A stretch of DNA of 17,708 bases from Lachnospiraceae bacterium (GCA_900759665.1 CAAEWE010000047.1:1-17708); one strand, 5' to 3'; shown: positions 1-7,463, counted from the stretch's first letter. The notes: a model not told the origin generated them from the sequence alone. Numbers and translations are program-made.

Positions 1-240
1 AGTCGTCCAGACACGTATTCATCGAAACATTGCAAAGCAAAGATTTTTCAGAAAACCTAGCGATCTGCGTCAATTTTCAGATCACAGCCTCCCGGACGTT
101 TCAACTGTAACAGGCAAAAATCGTAATTTCACTTTCCTGACATAAGAAATATTATGGGATGTATCACTTTGGTTATGGTTTGCAGACCTTATGGGCAGTC
201 AGACATTCTTTATTCCTGACGGCAGAGTTTCGTTATCTTT
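1..240. other. Gene-poor edge region downstream of the greA-family gene
   Basis: No convincing gene is visible. A plus-strand frame is open from the window edge (position 2) to a TAA at 143-145, giving 48 codons without a start inside the window. It could be the tail of a gene that begins outside, but an open frame this short is easily due to chance. An inverted repeat GATCTG/CAGATC sits at 62-67 and 78-83. No U-rich terminator is obvious directly after the greA-family stop at 241. Confidence 0.35.
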
Positions 241-741
241 CTAATAACGACTGATTTCCTCGGATTCGTCATCACTTTTACGGATTTCCCGGATGATAAC
301 ATCATATTTGACTCCATTTTCCAGTTCGATGGTGACAGTGTCTCCCACGCGATGCTTGAGAAGACATTTTCCCATCGGGGATTCGATGCTGATCATATTG
401 TTCATGACGTCTGCACGTATGGTAGTGACGATCTTGTATTCTTCCTCGCAGTCATCCTCCGGCACATATACCACAACGGTATCATTGAGACCAAGCTCTT
501 CCTCACCGGCATCATCCTCTACGATATGTGCCGTCTTGATCATGCGCTCCAGATAGCGGATCCTGCTTTCATTTCGGTTTTTTACCTTTTTGGCTGCTTT
601 ATATTCAAAGTTCTCACTGAGATCTCCCTGGGCTCTTGCTTCCTTTACATCTTCCAGTGCTTCCTTTCGCACCACCAGCTTGCGGTGTTCCAGTTCCTTC
701 TCCATCTTTTCAACATCCTGTCTTGTTAAACGGTCATACAT
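241..741 (-). CDS. greA: GreA/GreB-family transcription elongation factor
   Basis: The 166-residue product fits the Gre family length. Residues 1-75 form a charged coiled coil whose tip carries GDLSENFEYKAAK, close to the GreA signature DLSENAEYHAAK. The acidic tip residues reach into the RNA polymerase secondary channel and stimulate cleavage of backtracked RNA. The C-terminal half is the FKBP-like polymerase-binding domain, with SPMGKCLLKHRVGDTV matching the usual SPIGxALLGKxVGDTV. A strong AGGAGG lies 8 nt before the ATG. It follows purA on the same strand but is separated from it by a long hairpin terminator, so it probably has its own promoter (possibly at 778-807). The family is secure; greA versus a second Gre paralogue in the same genome cannot be decided here. 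The C-terminus has a short acidic tail. Confidence 0.9.
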   Translation of the reverse strand: MYDRLTRQDVEKMEKELEHRKLVVRKEALEDVKEARAQGDLSENFEYKAAKKVKNRNESRIRYLERMIKTAHIVEDDAGEEELGLNDTVVVYVPEDDCEEEYKIVTTIRADVMNNMISIESPMGKCLLKHRVGDTVTIELENGVKYDVIIREIRKSDDESEEISRY

Positions 742-774
742 AATTTTATCCTCCTTTTCGATTTATTTCCTCGG

Positions 775-823
775 TAAAATATAATTCCCATTGACAAACC
801 ACGTCAATGGGAATTGTATTTTA
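775..823 (-). terminator. Long intrinsic terminator after purA, probably bidirectional
   Basis: A 21-bp stem (775-795 with 803-823, one T-G wobble) closes on a 7-nt loop. The core AATTCCCATTGAC/GTCAATGGGAATT is perfect. On the minus strand the 3' arm runs into ATATTTTA, giving the U-rich tail for purA transcripts; the opposite arm gives a similar tail on the plus strand. Confidence 0.85.
778..807 (-). promoter_or_regulatory. Possible greA promoter embedded in the purA terminator
   Basis: Read on the minus strand, TTGACG (802-807) is followed after 17-18 bp by TTATAT/TATATT (778-784), which resembles a sigma-A promoter. Both boxes lie inside the terminator stem, so the match may be a by-product of the palindrome. 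It is the best promoter candidate between purA and the greA-family gene. Confidence 0.35.
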
Positions 824-838
824 TATTCAGATCTTTTA

Positions 839-2116
839 TTAACGATAAATGATCTCGCTTCTCTTTGGTCCATTAGATACCATTGTGATCGGCACACCAA
901 TCTCCTTCTCGATGAACTCGATATAACGGCGGCAGTTCTCCGGCAGCTTATCATACTCGGTAATGCCTCTGATATCACAGTTCCAACCCGGAAGTGTCTC
1001 ATAAACCGGCTTTGCCTTTGCAAGCTTGGCAGTTACAGGGAAGTCTTTTACAACCTCTCCATCGATCTCGTAACCAACGCAGACCGGAATCTCCTTGAGA
1101 TATCCGAGACAGTCAAGAACGGTCAATGCAACCTCGGTTGCTCCCTGAATCTGACAGCCATAACGGGATGCTACCGCATCGAACCATCCCATACGGCGTG
1201 GACGTCCGGTTGTTGCACCGTACTCTCCGCCGTCACCACCACGTTTCCGAAGCTCCTCAGCCTCTGCCTCGTCCTGGATCTCACTGACGAACTCACCGGC
1301 ACCAACTGCACTGGAGTAAGCCTTTACAACAGTAACAATTCTCTTGATCTCATACGGAGGAATTCCTGCTCCGATGGCACCATAAGCAGCCAGAGTAGAA
1401 GAAGAAGTAACCATTGGGTAAATACCATGATCCGGATCCTTGAGAGAACCAAGCTGACCCTCCAGAAGGATTCCCTTGCCCTCCTTGATCGCCTGACGAA
1501 GATAAGCGGATACATCACAGACATAAGGTGCAACCATATCACGATACTCGTGAAGTGTATTTAAAAGCTCGTCCGGATCTAACTCCGGCTTATGATAAAG
1601 ATATTTCAGAGTAACATTTTTCTGCTCGCAGATCCGTGCGATCTTGTCCTTTAAGACATCATCATCGAACAGCTCGGATACCTGAATACCAATCTTGGCA
1701 TATTTGTCGGAATAGAATGGCGCAATACCTGATTTGGTAGATCCGAAGGATTTCTTGCCCAGACGTTCCTCCTCATACTGGTCAAATAAAATATGATACG
1801 GCATCAGGATCTGTGCTCTGTCAGATACCAGGATCTTTGGCTTGGGCACACCCTGCTCTACCAGAGAATTTACCTCTTTAAACAGGTAAGGAATGTTAAG
1901 TGCAACACCGTTTCCGATCACGCTTGTGGTATGATTGTAAAACACACCGGATGGAAGAAGATGAAGTGCAAATTTGCCATAGTCATTGATGATGGTATGA
2001 CCTGCATTGCTTCCTCCCTGAAAACGTACGATGATATCGGACTTCTCACCTAACATATCGGTGATCTTTCCCTTTCCCTCATCGCCCCAGTTTGCTCCAA
2101 CGATTGCTGTAACCAT
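839..2116 (-). CDS. purA: Adenylosuccinate synthetase
   Basis: PurA joins IMP and aspartate at the cost of GTP to make adenylosuccinate, the first of two steps from IMP to AMP, in the cytosol. The 425-residue length is normal. The GTP/catalytic loop GDEGKGK is at residues 11-17 (Asp12 the catalytic base) and GGSNAGHT at 34-41 carries catalytic His40; the C-terminal GTP-binding part follows. The loop usually reading EGAQGxxLDxDHG reads EGQLGSLKDPDHG (Leu222 where the IMP-contacting Gln of the E. coli enzyme is expected), a variant I believe is a recognised bacterial subgroup. The start at 2116 (MVTAIVGANWG) is chosen over an ATG 12 nt upstream because a GGGGG stretch sits at the right distance and homologues start here. 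It is the last gene of the purF-purB-purA run. Confidence 0.96.
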   Translation of the reverse strand: MVTAIVGANWGDEGKGKITDMLGEKSDIIVRFQGGSNAGHTIINDYGKFALHLLPSGVFYNHTTSVIGNGVALNIPYLFKEVNSLVEQGVPKPKILVSDRAQILMPYHILFDQYEEERLGKKSFGSTKSGIAPFYSDKYAKIGIQVSELFDDDVLKDKIARICEQKNVTLKYLYHKPELDPDELLNTLHEYRDMVAPYVCDVSAYLRQAIKEGKGILLEGQLGSLKDPDHGIYPMVTSSSTLAAYGAIGAGIPPYEIKRIVTVVKAYSSAVGAGEFVSEIQDEAEAEELRKRGGDGGEYGATTGRPRRMGWFDAVASRYGCQIQGATEVALTVLDCLGYLKEIPVCVGYEIDGEVVKDFPVTAKLAKAKPVYETLPGWNCDIRGITEYDKLPENCRRYIEFIEKEIGVPITMVSNGPKRSEIIYR

Positions 2117-2150
2117 AATAGCCCCCATTTCTGCACTGCCCTGACTACAT

Positions 2151-2185
2151 TCCCCATGCCCGGCAGTACTATGATGACATGGGGA
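2151..2185 (-). repeat. Stem-loop just upstream of the purA ribosome site
   Basis: TCCCCATG (2151-2158) and CATGGGGA (2178-2185) form an 8-bp perfect stem with a 19-nt loop in the purB-purA spacer. In the minus-strand RNA the 5' arm UCCCCAUG could alternatively pair with the AUGGGGG sequence that forms the purA ribosome site. No U-run follows, so it is not a typical terminator. Confidence 0.55.
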
Positions 2186-2186
2186 T

Positions 2187-2232
2187 GGATCAGCGTTTTC
2201 TGTCGTTAATCCGGCATACGAAACACTGATCC
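2187..2232 (-). repeat. Second stem-loop in the purB-purA spacer
   Basis: GGATCAGCGTTT (2187-2198) pairs with AAACACTGATCC (2221-2232): 12 bp with one mismatch on the plus strand that becomes a U-G wobble in the minus-strand RNA, and a 22-nt loop. It directly abuts the next hairpin and begins about 13 nt after the purB stop. There is no U-tract, so a processing or stability element is more likely than a terminator. Confidence 0.55.
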
Positions 2233-2245
2233 TGTAAATTGATTT

Positions 2246-3700
2246 CTACACGTTTATTTCTGATTTCATTCCCAGGATCTCCTGATTCTCATCGAGAATC
2301 GGCTGGACAATCTCCTGAATAAACTCCTCTACCTGCGAAGCGGAACGTCCTGTATATCTTGATGGCTCCATCAATGCCTGCAGCTCCGGCAGCGTCATCG
2401 GGAATTCATCATCTGCAGCGATCAGCTCCAGAAGATTATTCTCCTTGCCTTCCTGTTTAACATTCTTACCTGCTTCCATGGAAAGCTGACGGATCTTTTC
2501 ATGAAGCTCTTGTCTGTCTCCACCTGCCTTGACCGCATCCATCATGATATTTTCTGTGGCCATAAACGGAAGTTCTGACATCAGACGTTTCTCAATGACC
2601 TTATCATAAACCACAAGACCGTCTACGACATTGAGCACCAGATCCAGAATACCATCTGTGGCAAGGAAACCTTCCGGAACACTGATACGCTTGTTCGCAG
2701 AATCATCCAGAGTACGCTCAAACCACTGACACGCCGAGGTAAACATCGTATTGGTTACGTCTGCCATCACATAACGGGCCAGAGAGGCAATACGCTCACT
2801 TCTCATTGGATTTCTCTTATATGCCATTGCAGAGGAACCGATCTGGTTCTTCTCAAATGGCTCCTCAATCTCCTTCAGATGCTGAAGAAGACGGATATCA
2901 TTAGAAAACTTGTGTGCACTTGCAGCGATACCGGCCAGAACATTTACCACTCTGGTATCCAGCTTACGGGAATAGGTCTGTCCGGATACTGGGAAGCACT
3001 CTTTAAAACCCATTTTCTTGGCAATGATCTGATCCAGTTTCTTAACCTTCTCCTCATCTCCGTCAAAAAGCTCCATAAAGCTTGCCTGGGTACCTGTGGT
3101 TCCCTTGGAGCCTAAAAGCTTCATATGATCGATCACATGATCCAGATCCTCCAGATCCATCAAAAACTCCTGCAACCAAAGAGTAGCTCTCTTACCTACT
3201 GTGGTCGGCTGTGCCGGCTGAAAATGAGTAAACGCCAGTGTCGGCTGTGATTTATACTTCATGGCAAATCTGGAAAGCTCATCAATAACATTGATCAGCT
3301 TATTGCGGATCAGATGAAGTGCCTCTGTCATAATGATAACATCGGTATTATCTCCAACATAGCAGGAGGTTGCTCCCAGATGGATGATACCCTTTGCCTT
3401 CGGACACTGAACACCGTACGCATATACATGGGACATTACATCATGACGTACCTGCTTCTCTCTCTCCTTAGCAACATCATAATTGATATTGTCCGCCTGG
3501 GATTTCAGTTCCTCAATCTGCTCCTTTGTCACAGCAGGATTGCCGTTTTCATCCAGAAGACCAAGTTCATTCTCTGCCTCCGCAAGTGCGATCCATAAAC
3601 GTCTCCAGGTTTTGAATTTCTTGTCTGGAGAGAATATGTACTGCATTTCTCTGCTGGCGTATCTCTCAGACAATGGACTTGTGTATCTGTCGTTACTCAT
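2246..3700 (-). CDS. purB: Adenylosuccinate lyase, human-type subgroup
   Basis: PurB removes fumarate from SAICAR (before IMP) and from adenylosuccinate (to give AMP). The 484-residue product shows the fumarase/aspartase superfamily signature GSSAMAYKRNPMRSER with catalytic serines at 289-290. Its N-terminus (YTSPLSERYASREM) and YKRNPMRSER loop resemble the animal enzyme and many Clostridia rather than the shorter B. subtilis type, which has HKRNPIGSE. The frame stays open 31 codons further upstream to 3793, across the gap to purF. I chose 3700 because an ATGAGG ribosome site is well placed and homologues begin MS-x-DRYxSPLSERY. The gene lies 101 bp after purF and about 130 bp before purA on the same strand, consistent with one transcript. 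Confidence 0.96.
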   Translation of the reverse strand: MSNDRYTSPLSERYASREMQYIFSPDKKFKTWRRLWIALAEAENELGLLDENGNPAVTKEQIEELKSQADNINYDVAKEREKQVRHDVMSHVYAYGVQCPKAKGIIHLGATSCYVGDNTDVIIMTEALHLIRNKLINVIDELSRFAMKYKSQPTLAFTHFQPAQPTTVGKRATLWLQEFLMDLEDLDHVIDHMKLLGSKGTTGTQASFMELFDGDEEKVKKLDQIIAKKMGFKECFPVSGQTYSRKLDTRVVNVLAGIAASAHKFSNDIRLLQHLKEIEEPFEKNQIGSSAMAYKRNPMRSERIASLARYVMADVTNTMFTSACQWFERTLDDSANKRISVPEGFLATDGILDLVLNVVDGLVVYDKVIEKRLMSELPFMATENIMMDAVKAGGDRQELHEKIRQLSMEAGKNVKQEGKENNLLELIAADDEFPMTLPELQALMEPSRYTGRSASQVEEFIQEIVQPILDENQEILGMKSEINV

Positions 3701-3801
3701 ATCTAACCTCATTTCCGTGCTTTTTGCACCTCTTGTTTTATAATCAGTATCCATGTCTCCTGTACTGCCATAAATAACATGAATACCTTTCACACTGATC
3801 T

Positions 3802-5292
3802 TTATTTGTCATAGTCTCCACGGATATCCTCCTTCGGCGGATCCACAGGATAACTTCCGGAGAAACATGCATGACAGTATCCCTGATCCCCGTCGATCAA
3901 CTCACTGAGTCTGTTGAGATCGAGATATCCCAGGGAATCTGCACCGATCATTTCTGCGATCTGCTCTACCGTATGGCTGAACGCCGGAAGCTGATCACTG
4001 GACGGTACATCCGTTCCAAAATAACATGGATATTTAAATGGCGGTGAGCTGATGCGTACATGCACCTCGCTTGCCCCTGCATCCTTTAACATCTTTACAA
4101 TGCGGGCACTCGTTGTTCCGCGGACAATGGAATCATCTACCATAACAACCCGCTTGCCACGGACAATCTCCCGAAGCACATTGAGCTTGACCATCACACT
4201 GGACTCTCTGGCTGACTGCTTCGGCTTAATAAACGTCCTGCCGACATAGCTGTTTTTGACAAATGCGGTACCATATGGAATCCCTGACTCCAACGCAAAG
4301 CCCATAGCGGCTACATTTCCCGATTCCGGAACACCTACAACGATATCGGCATCCACCGGATGTGTCTGTGCCAGGATCTTTCCAGCAATGATACGGGAGC
4401 TGTGTACGCTGATTCCATCAATGTAGCTGTCCGGTCTTGCAAAATAAATATACTCAAAGATACATTTTGCATGATCGCTCGTCATCAGAGACTTGTCCGA
4501 TGAAATCCCCTCCGGCGTAATGGTGACGATCTCTCCCGGCTCTACGTCACGGACAAACTCCGCTCCAACGGTATCCAAAGCGCAGGACTCACTGGAAAGC
4601 ATATAGGCTCCGTCTCTCCTGCCGATGCAAAGCGGGCGGAATCCAAATGGATCTCTGGCTCCGATCAGCTTCCGTGGGCTTGCCACCACCAGGGAATAGG
4701 CTCCCTTGATCTTTTTCATGGCTTCCTTGACGGCTTCCTCTACCTTGCCCACCTTTAACCGCTCTCTGGCGATCAGATAAGCGATCACCTCAGAGTCAAT
4801 GGAGGTCTGAAAGATTGCTCCGCTCAGCTCCAGTTCTCTCCGAAGCTCCGGTGCATTGACCAGATTACCGTTATGTGCCAGAGAAAGTGTGCCCTTAATG
4901 TAATTAAGTACCAGAGGCTGTGTATTCTCTGCAATACTGGCACCTGCCGTGGAATAGCGGACATGACCGACTCCGATATCCCCCTTCATCCCACCAAGGT
5001 TTTCCGCATTGAACACCTCATTGACAAGTCCCATTCCCTTGACGGAAGAGGAGTTGCGTGGAGGACCATCCGTACGGCTGACTGCAATACCGCAGCTCTC
5101 CTGTCCTCGGTGCTGGAGGGAAAACAGTCCATAATAGATCGTAGATGCTACATCTCTGCCTTCCATATCGTACATTCCAAATACTCCACACTCTTCTCCA
5201 AGCTTTGGTTCTTCCGCCTGATGAAGCAGGCAGCCGGAACAATGGCATTTCTCACATGATGTCTGTTTGTTACATTTGGTATGCTCACTCAT
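3802..5292 (-). CDS. purF: Amidophosphoribosyltransferase with Cys-rich N-terminal extension
   Basis: PurF makes phosphoribosylamine from PRPP and glutamine, the committed step of de novo purine synthesis. Glutaminase domain: the nucleophile Cys follows the propeptide in EECGVFG (Cys35 of 496), with GHVRYSTAG and HNGNLVNA motifs. PRPP domain: VVMVDDSIVRGTTS. The four [4Fe-4S] ligand positions known from B. subtilis appear as AKCIFEY, KYPCYFG and GYCHACFSGSYP. The propeptide is about 34 residues instead of the 11 of B. subtilis and carries five cysteines (7, 13, 16, 18, 21). The start at 5292 is favoured by GGAG 6 nt upstream; a second in-frame ATG lies at 5304. It heads purF-purB-purA and has a good promoter just upstream. 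Confidence 0.96.
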   Translation of the reverse strand: MSEHTKCNKQTSCEKCHCSGCLLHQAEEPKLGEECGVFGMYDMEGRDVASTIYYGLFSLQHRGQESCGIAVSRTDGPPRNSSSVKGMGLVNEVFNAENLGGMKGDIGVGHVRYSTAGASIAENTQPLVLNYIKGTLSLAHNGNLVNAPELRRELELSGAIFQTSIDSEVIAYLIARERLKVGKVEEAVKEAMKKIKGAYSLVVASPRKLIGARDPFGFRPLCIGRRDGAYMLSSESCALDTVGAEFVRDVEPGEIVTITPEGISSDKSLMTSDHAKCIFEYIYFARPDSYIDGISVHSSRIIAGKILAQTHPVDADIVVGVPESGNVAAMGFALESGIPYGTAFVKNSYVGRTFIKPKQSARESSVMVKLNVLREIVRGKRVVMVDDSIVRGTTSARIVKMLKDAGASEVHVRISSPPFKYPCYFGTDVPSSDQLPAFSHTVEQIAEMIGADSLGYLDLNRLSELIDGDQGYCHACFSGSYPVDPPKEDIRGDYDK

Positions 5293-5345
5293 TTTTGTCT
5301 CCATTCTTATGCAATTGTCCTAATACCCCTATTAACACAAGATAT

Positions 5346-5373
5346 ATTATATCAATTCCACGAAAAATCTCAA
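5346..5373 (-). promoter_or_regulatory. Sigma-A-type promoter of purF-purB-purA
   Basis: On the minus strand TTGAGA (5368-5373) is followed after 16 bp by TATAAT (5346-5351). Transcription would begin near 5339, giving a leader of only about 46 nt before purF. That leaves no room for a purine riboswitch, and I see none. Confidence 0.75.
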
Positions 5374-5397
5374 GACTTGTTTGTAACTTTTTGTGGT

Positions 5398-6720
5398 TTA
5401 TTCCCCCATTTTCTTCTGTTCTGTATCCCCCAGCGTCATAATTCCTTTCTGGAACTTTAACTTGAGGATTCTCTGCACTGTGTCATCCAATCTCTTTTCC
5501 GAAATCTTCCCAGACTCCACCTTACTCAGGATCGCATCATATGCCTCCGGCAGATCCTGTGGCATCAATATAATATCCGCACCGGCCTGAAAGGATTTCA
5601 CAGCTGCCTCCGCAGCCGAATACTTGTCCGTGATACATGCCATATCAAAGGCATCTGTTACGATCAGTCCGCTGTAATCCAGCTCTTCTCTGAGAATGGT
5701 GGTCATGATCAGTTTGGAAACGCTGGCCGGTTCGCTGGTTTCTGTAACGCGGCTCACCGAAATATGGGAAACCATCACAAAATCAGCCCCCGCCTCAATA
5801 CCACTCACAAAGGGTACAAAGTCAATCTTGCGAAGCTTTGATATACTGCTGTCAATATCTACACTTCCCTGATGGGTATCTCCACTGGAAGAACCCTGTC
5901 CCGGGAAATGCTTCAGCGTAGAGCAGATATTTTCGCTCTCCAGCCCTTTTACATATGCACTCACAAACTCTGCCACTTTCTTCGGATACCCCCCAAAGGA
6001 GCGGGTACCGATCTCGCTGTTCATCTCCGATGTCTTTACATCTGCCACCGGAGCAAAATCCACATTAAAGCCCAGCTCCCCGATCTGACGGGCAATCGTA
6101 GATGCCATATAATACACATAGTCCGCATCCTCTGTCCTTCCAATCTCTTCCATCGTCGGAAAAGTATCGGTTTTCATTTTGGGATTATTGCCGATGCGGG
6201 CCACATCACCACCTTCCTCATCAACACTGATAAACATTGGCAATGCTGCATTTTTCTGTAATTTCCGAATCAGCTTTTTGGTCTGCTTACGGTTCCATAT
6301 GTTTCTGGAGAACAGGATCACTCCCCCTACCGGATACTTCTGCAGATTTTCCTTCATGGTTTTCGTGATCTTTTTATGTTCATAATAATCTCCCTTTGTA
6401 TCATCCAGCTGCTCCAGATTCACGGTAAATAACTGACCTACTTTTTCTTCATTGCTCATAAGCTTCAGATATTCCAACGAAGCATAAGCCGCATCCTCGT
6501 CACTCATACCGATCACATCCGGTTCTTCTGTCCCTGCTTCATCTGTCGTAGATGCCGGCGGCTCATACACATCGCTTTCATGTGATCTCCCCGGCAGTTC
6601 ACAGCCGGTTAGAACCATTGACACAAACAGACTGATACTAAGACCTGCCGCACATAATCTTCTGCCATATTTTATCTTTTGAAACCGGGTGTCTTTTCTT
6701 TTGTGTTCCATTCTTATCAT
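5398..6720 (-). CDS. GH3-family beta-N-acetylhexosaminidase-like lipoprotein
   Basis: The product is about 440 residues. A basic N-terminus and hydrophobic stretch end in a lipobox VLTGC (lipid Cys40), so it should be anchored outside the membrane. A Ser/Glu/Thr-rich linker follows, then a GH3 barrel: VDEEGGDVARIG (substrate loop), KHFPGQG at 270-276, the Asp281-Thr-His283 acid/base dyad of the NagZ type, and VTDAFDM with nucleophile Asp356. NagZ-like enzymes cleave N-acetylglucosamine from muropeptides or related glycans, so wall turnover is likely. The usual KHFPGHGD reads KHFPGQGSSSGD, a variant loop with the dyad kept. The start at 6720 has GGA 6 nt upstream; ATGs at 6711 and 6765 are alternatives. 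It precedes purF on the same strand, but purF has its own promoter. Substrate specificity is not certain. Confidence 0.88.
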   Translation of the reverse strand: MIRMEHKRKDTRFQKIKYGRRLCAAGLSISLFVSMVLTGCELPGRSHESDVYEPPASTTDEAGTEEPDVIGMSDEDAAYASLEYLKLMSNEEKVGQLFTVNLEQLDDTKGDYYEHKKITKTMKENLQKYPVGGVILFSRNIWNRKQTKKLIRKLQKNAALPMFISVDEEGGDVARIGNNPKMKTDTFPTMEEIGRTEDADYVYYMASTIARQIGELGFNVDFAPVADVKTSEMNSEIGTRSFGGYPKKVAEFVSAYVKGLESENICSTLKHFPGQGSSSGDTHQGSVDIDSSISKLRKIDFVPFVSGIEAGADFVMVSHISVSRVTETSEPASVSKLIMTTILREELDYSGLIVTDAFDMACITDKYSAAEAAVKSFQAGADIILMPQDLPEAYDAILSKVESGKISEKRLDDTVQRILKLKFQKGIMTLGDTEQKKMGE

Positions 6721-6822
6721 GATCGTTCCATGCCTTTCTTTCAATAATTTTATGATACCGGACAAATGCAGCGGTCTGCTTACGCTGCCATCTGTTTTTG
6801 AACTCTTTATTATTTCTTTTGG

Positions 6823-6851
6823 AAACTGTCCAAGCCGGTCTGCATAGGTTA
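6823..6851 (+). promoter_or_regulatory. Sigma-K-like promoter of the first Cys-rich gene
   Basis: AAAC (6823-6826), a 16-bp spacer, then CATAGGTTA (6843-6851), which fits the mother-cell sigma-K pattern of a -35 AC and -10 CATA-N3-TA. The stretch GGAAACTGTCCAAGCC recurs exactly upstream of the paralogue at 7555-7570, whereas flanking DNA differs. The sigma-K assignment is inferred from the consensus only. Confidence 0.6.
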
Positions 6852-6867
6852 AAAATGTATATAAATC

Positions 6868-6886
6868 CTGTCATATAAAATGACAG
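6868..6886 (+). repeat. Conserved 5'-leader hairpin of the first Cys-rich gene
   Basis: CTGTCAT (6868-6874) and ATGACAG (6880-6886) form a 7-bp perfect stem with a 5-nt loop, ending a few bases before the ribosome site CGGAGG. The same stem with a different loop precedes the paralogue (7605-7624). It could be an operator or an mRNA 5' stabiliser. Confidence 0.65.
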
Positions 6887-6900
6887 AACGGAGGTATTCA

Positions 6901-7113
6901 ATGAGTGACTTAGCAGCAACCGATTGTGGATGTGGATGCAGTAACAATGGTAACGAAGGAGGATGCAGCTGGATCATTATCCTGCTTCTTCTGTGCTGCT
7001 GCGGTAATGGCAGCAGTTGTTTCGGCGGTTTCGGAAATGGATGCGGCGATAACTGCTGCAGTTCCATTATCTGGATCTTACTTATCCTGTGCTGCTGTGG
7101 AAACGGCTTCTAA
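6901..7113 (+). CDS. Small Cys/Gly-rich protein with two hydrophobic CCC repeats (copy 1)
   Basis: The 70-residue product contains 14 cysteines. It begins MSDLAATDCGCGC, then has two similar units: a hydrophobic Ile/Leu run with one Trp followed by CCCGNG (residues 24-37 and 55-69), separated by a Gly/Phe/Cys linker (FGGFGNG). GGAGG lies 6 nt before the ATG at 6901, and the 68-residue paralogue at 7638 shares start, layout and end. I recall similar Lachnospiraceae proteins carrying a chorion-like high-cysteine label; no function is established to my knowledge. The sigma-K-like promoter suggests production in the mother cell, so a disulfide-linked spore coat or exosporium component is an inference. 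A membrane-inserted peptide is another possibility. An ATG at 6880 lies in the leader hairpin and is not favoured. Confidence 0.82.
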   Translation: MSDLAATDCGCGCSNNGNEGGCSWIIILLLLCCCGNGSSCFGGFGNGCGDNCCSSIIWILLILCCCGNGF

Positions 7114-7169
7114 AAGCACACCACCCTCCGGGCATAAGCTCTGATGCTTCTGTCCGGGAATCATTATGG

Positions 7170-7196
7170 CGGCTGTCCTTTCCGGGCAGCCGTTTT
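7170..7196 (+). terminator. Intrinsic terminator after the first Cys-rich gene
   Basis: CGGCTGTCC (7170-7178) pairs with GGGCAGCCG (7184-7192) over 9 bp with one wobble and a 5-nt loop, followed by TTTT (7193-7196). It lies 57 nt after the stop and separates this gene from the convergent 59-codon gene. Confidence 0.8.
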
Positions 7197-7242
7197 GTCC
7201 GTCCAAAAGCAACATATCCTTTCCCGTAAGCGATCAATCCTG

Positions 7243-7422
7243 TCACCATTGTCCATTTCTGATCCTCTGCCGGCAGGCTTCACACTCCCGGTCGATCTCA
7301 TAGATCGTATCCTCCTCGATCACCAGATCATCCTCTCTTTGCATCCCGTCGGAAGAGTTTACCGCATGCTCCCATGATACCCGGTCTTTTCTTTTTTCAT
7401 TTCCATAATAAAAGTATCTCAT
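7243..7422 (-). CDS. 59-residue charged protein of unknown function with a C-x2-C motif
   Basis: This gene is not recognised. The ATG at 7420-7422 follows GGAGG by 4 nt and the frame runs 59 codons to TGA. The product is very hydrophilic: an aromatic start (MRYFYYGNEKRKDR), an acidic middle (QREDDLVIEEDTIYEID) and a basic end with CEAC. The codon pattern and composition look like real protein, unlike the plus-strand frame over the same bases. A promoter-like TTGACC-17 bp-CATAAA precedes it. It lies between the two Cys-rich paralogues, convergent with the first and divergent from the second. The CxxC with flanking charges could bind metal or form disulfides with its neighbours, but that is speculation. 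Confidence 0.68.
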   Translation of the reverse strand: MRYFYYGNEKRKDRVSWEHAVNSSDGMQREDDLVIEEDTIYEIDRECEACRQRIRNGQW

Positions 7423-7463
7423 GCTGCCTCCAATCTATCCCCACCAAATTTGACCAGGGGATC

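Noticed and set aside
1..145. Tail of an unknown gene on the plus strand
   Set aside because: There are 48 open codons at the window edge without recognisable motifs. Chance is a good explanation, so it is only noted in the region description.
791..1564. 257-codon plus-strand open frame opposite purA
   Set aside because: It is fully antisense to a secure purA, has no ribosome site, and its Cys/Leu/Thr-rich composition is what reverse-strand reading of a coding gene gives.
3701..3793. N-terminal extension of PurB
   Set aside because: The frame is open, but a well-placed ribosome site and homology both point to the ATG at 3700. The upstream ATGs lack good ribosome sites.
5293..5397. Purine riboswitch before purF
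   Set aside because: The leader from the predicted start site is only about 46 nt and shows no three-stem junction.
7144..7377. 77-codon plus-strand frame after the first Cys-rich gene
   Set aside because: Its start lies before the terminator hairpin with no ribosome site, and the opposite strand reads a better protein (59 codons with GGAGG).
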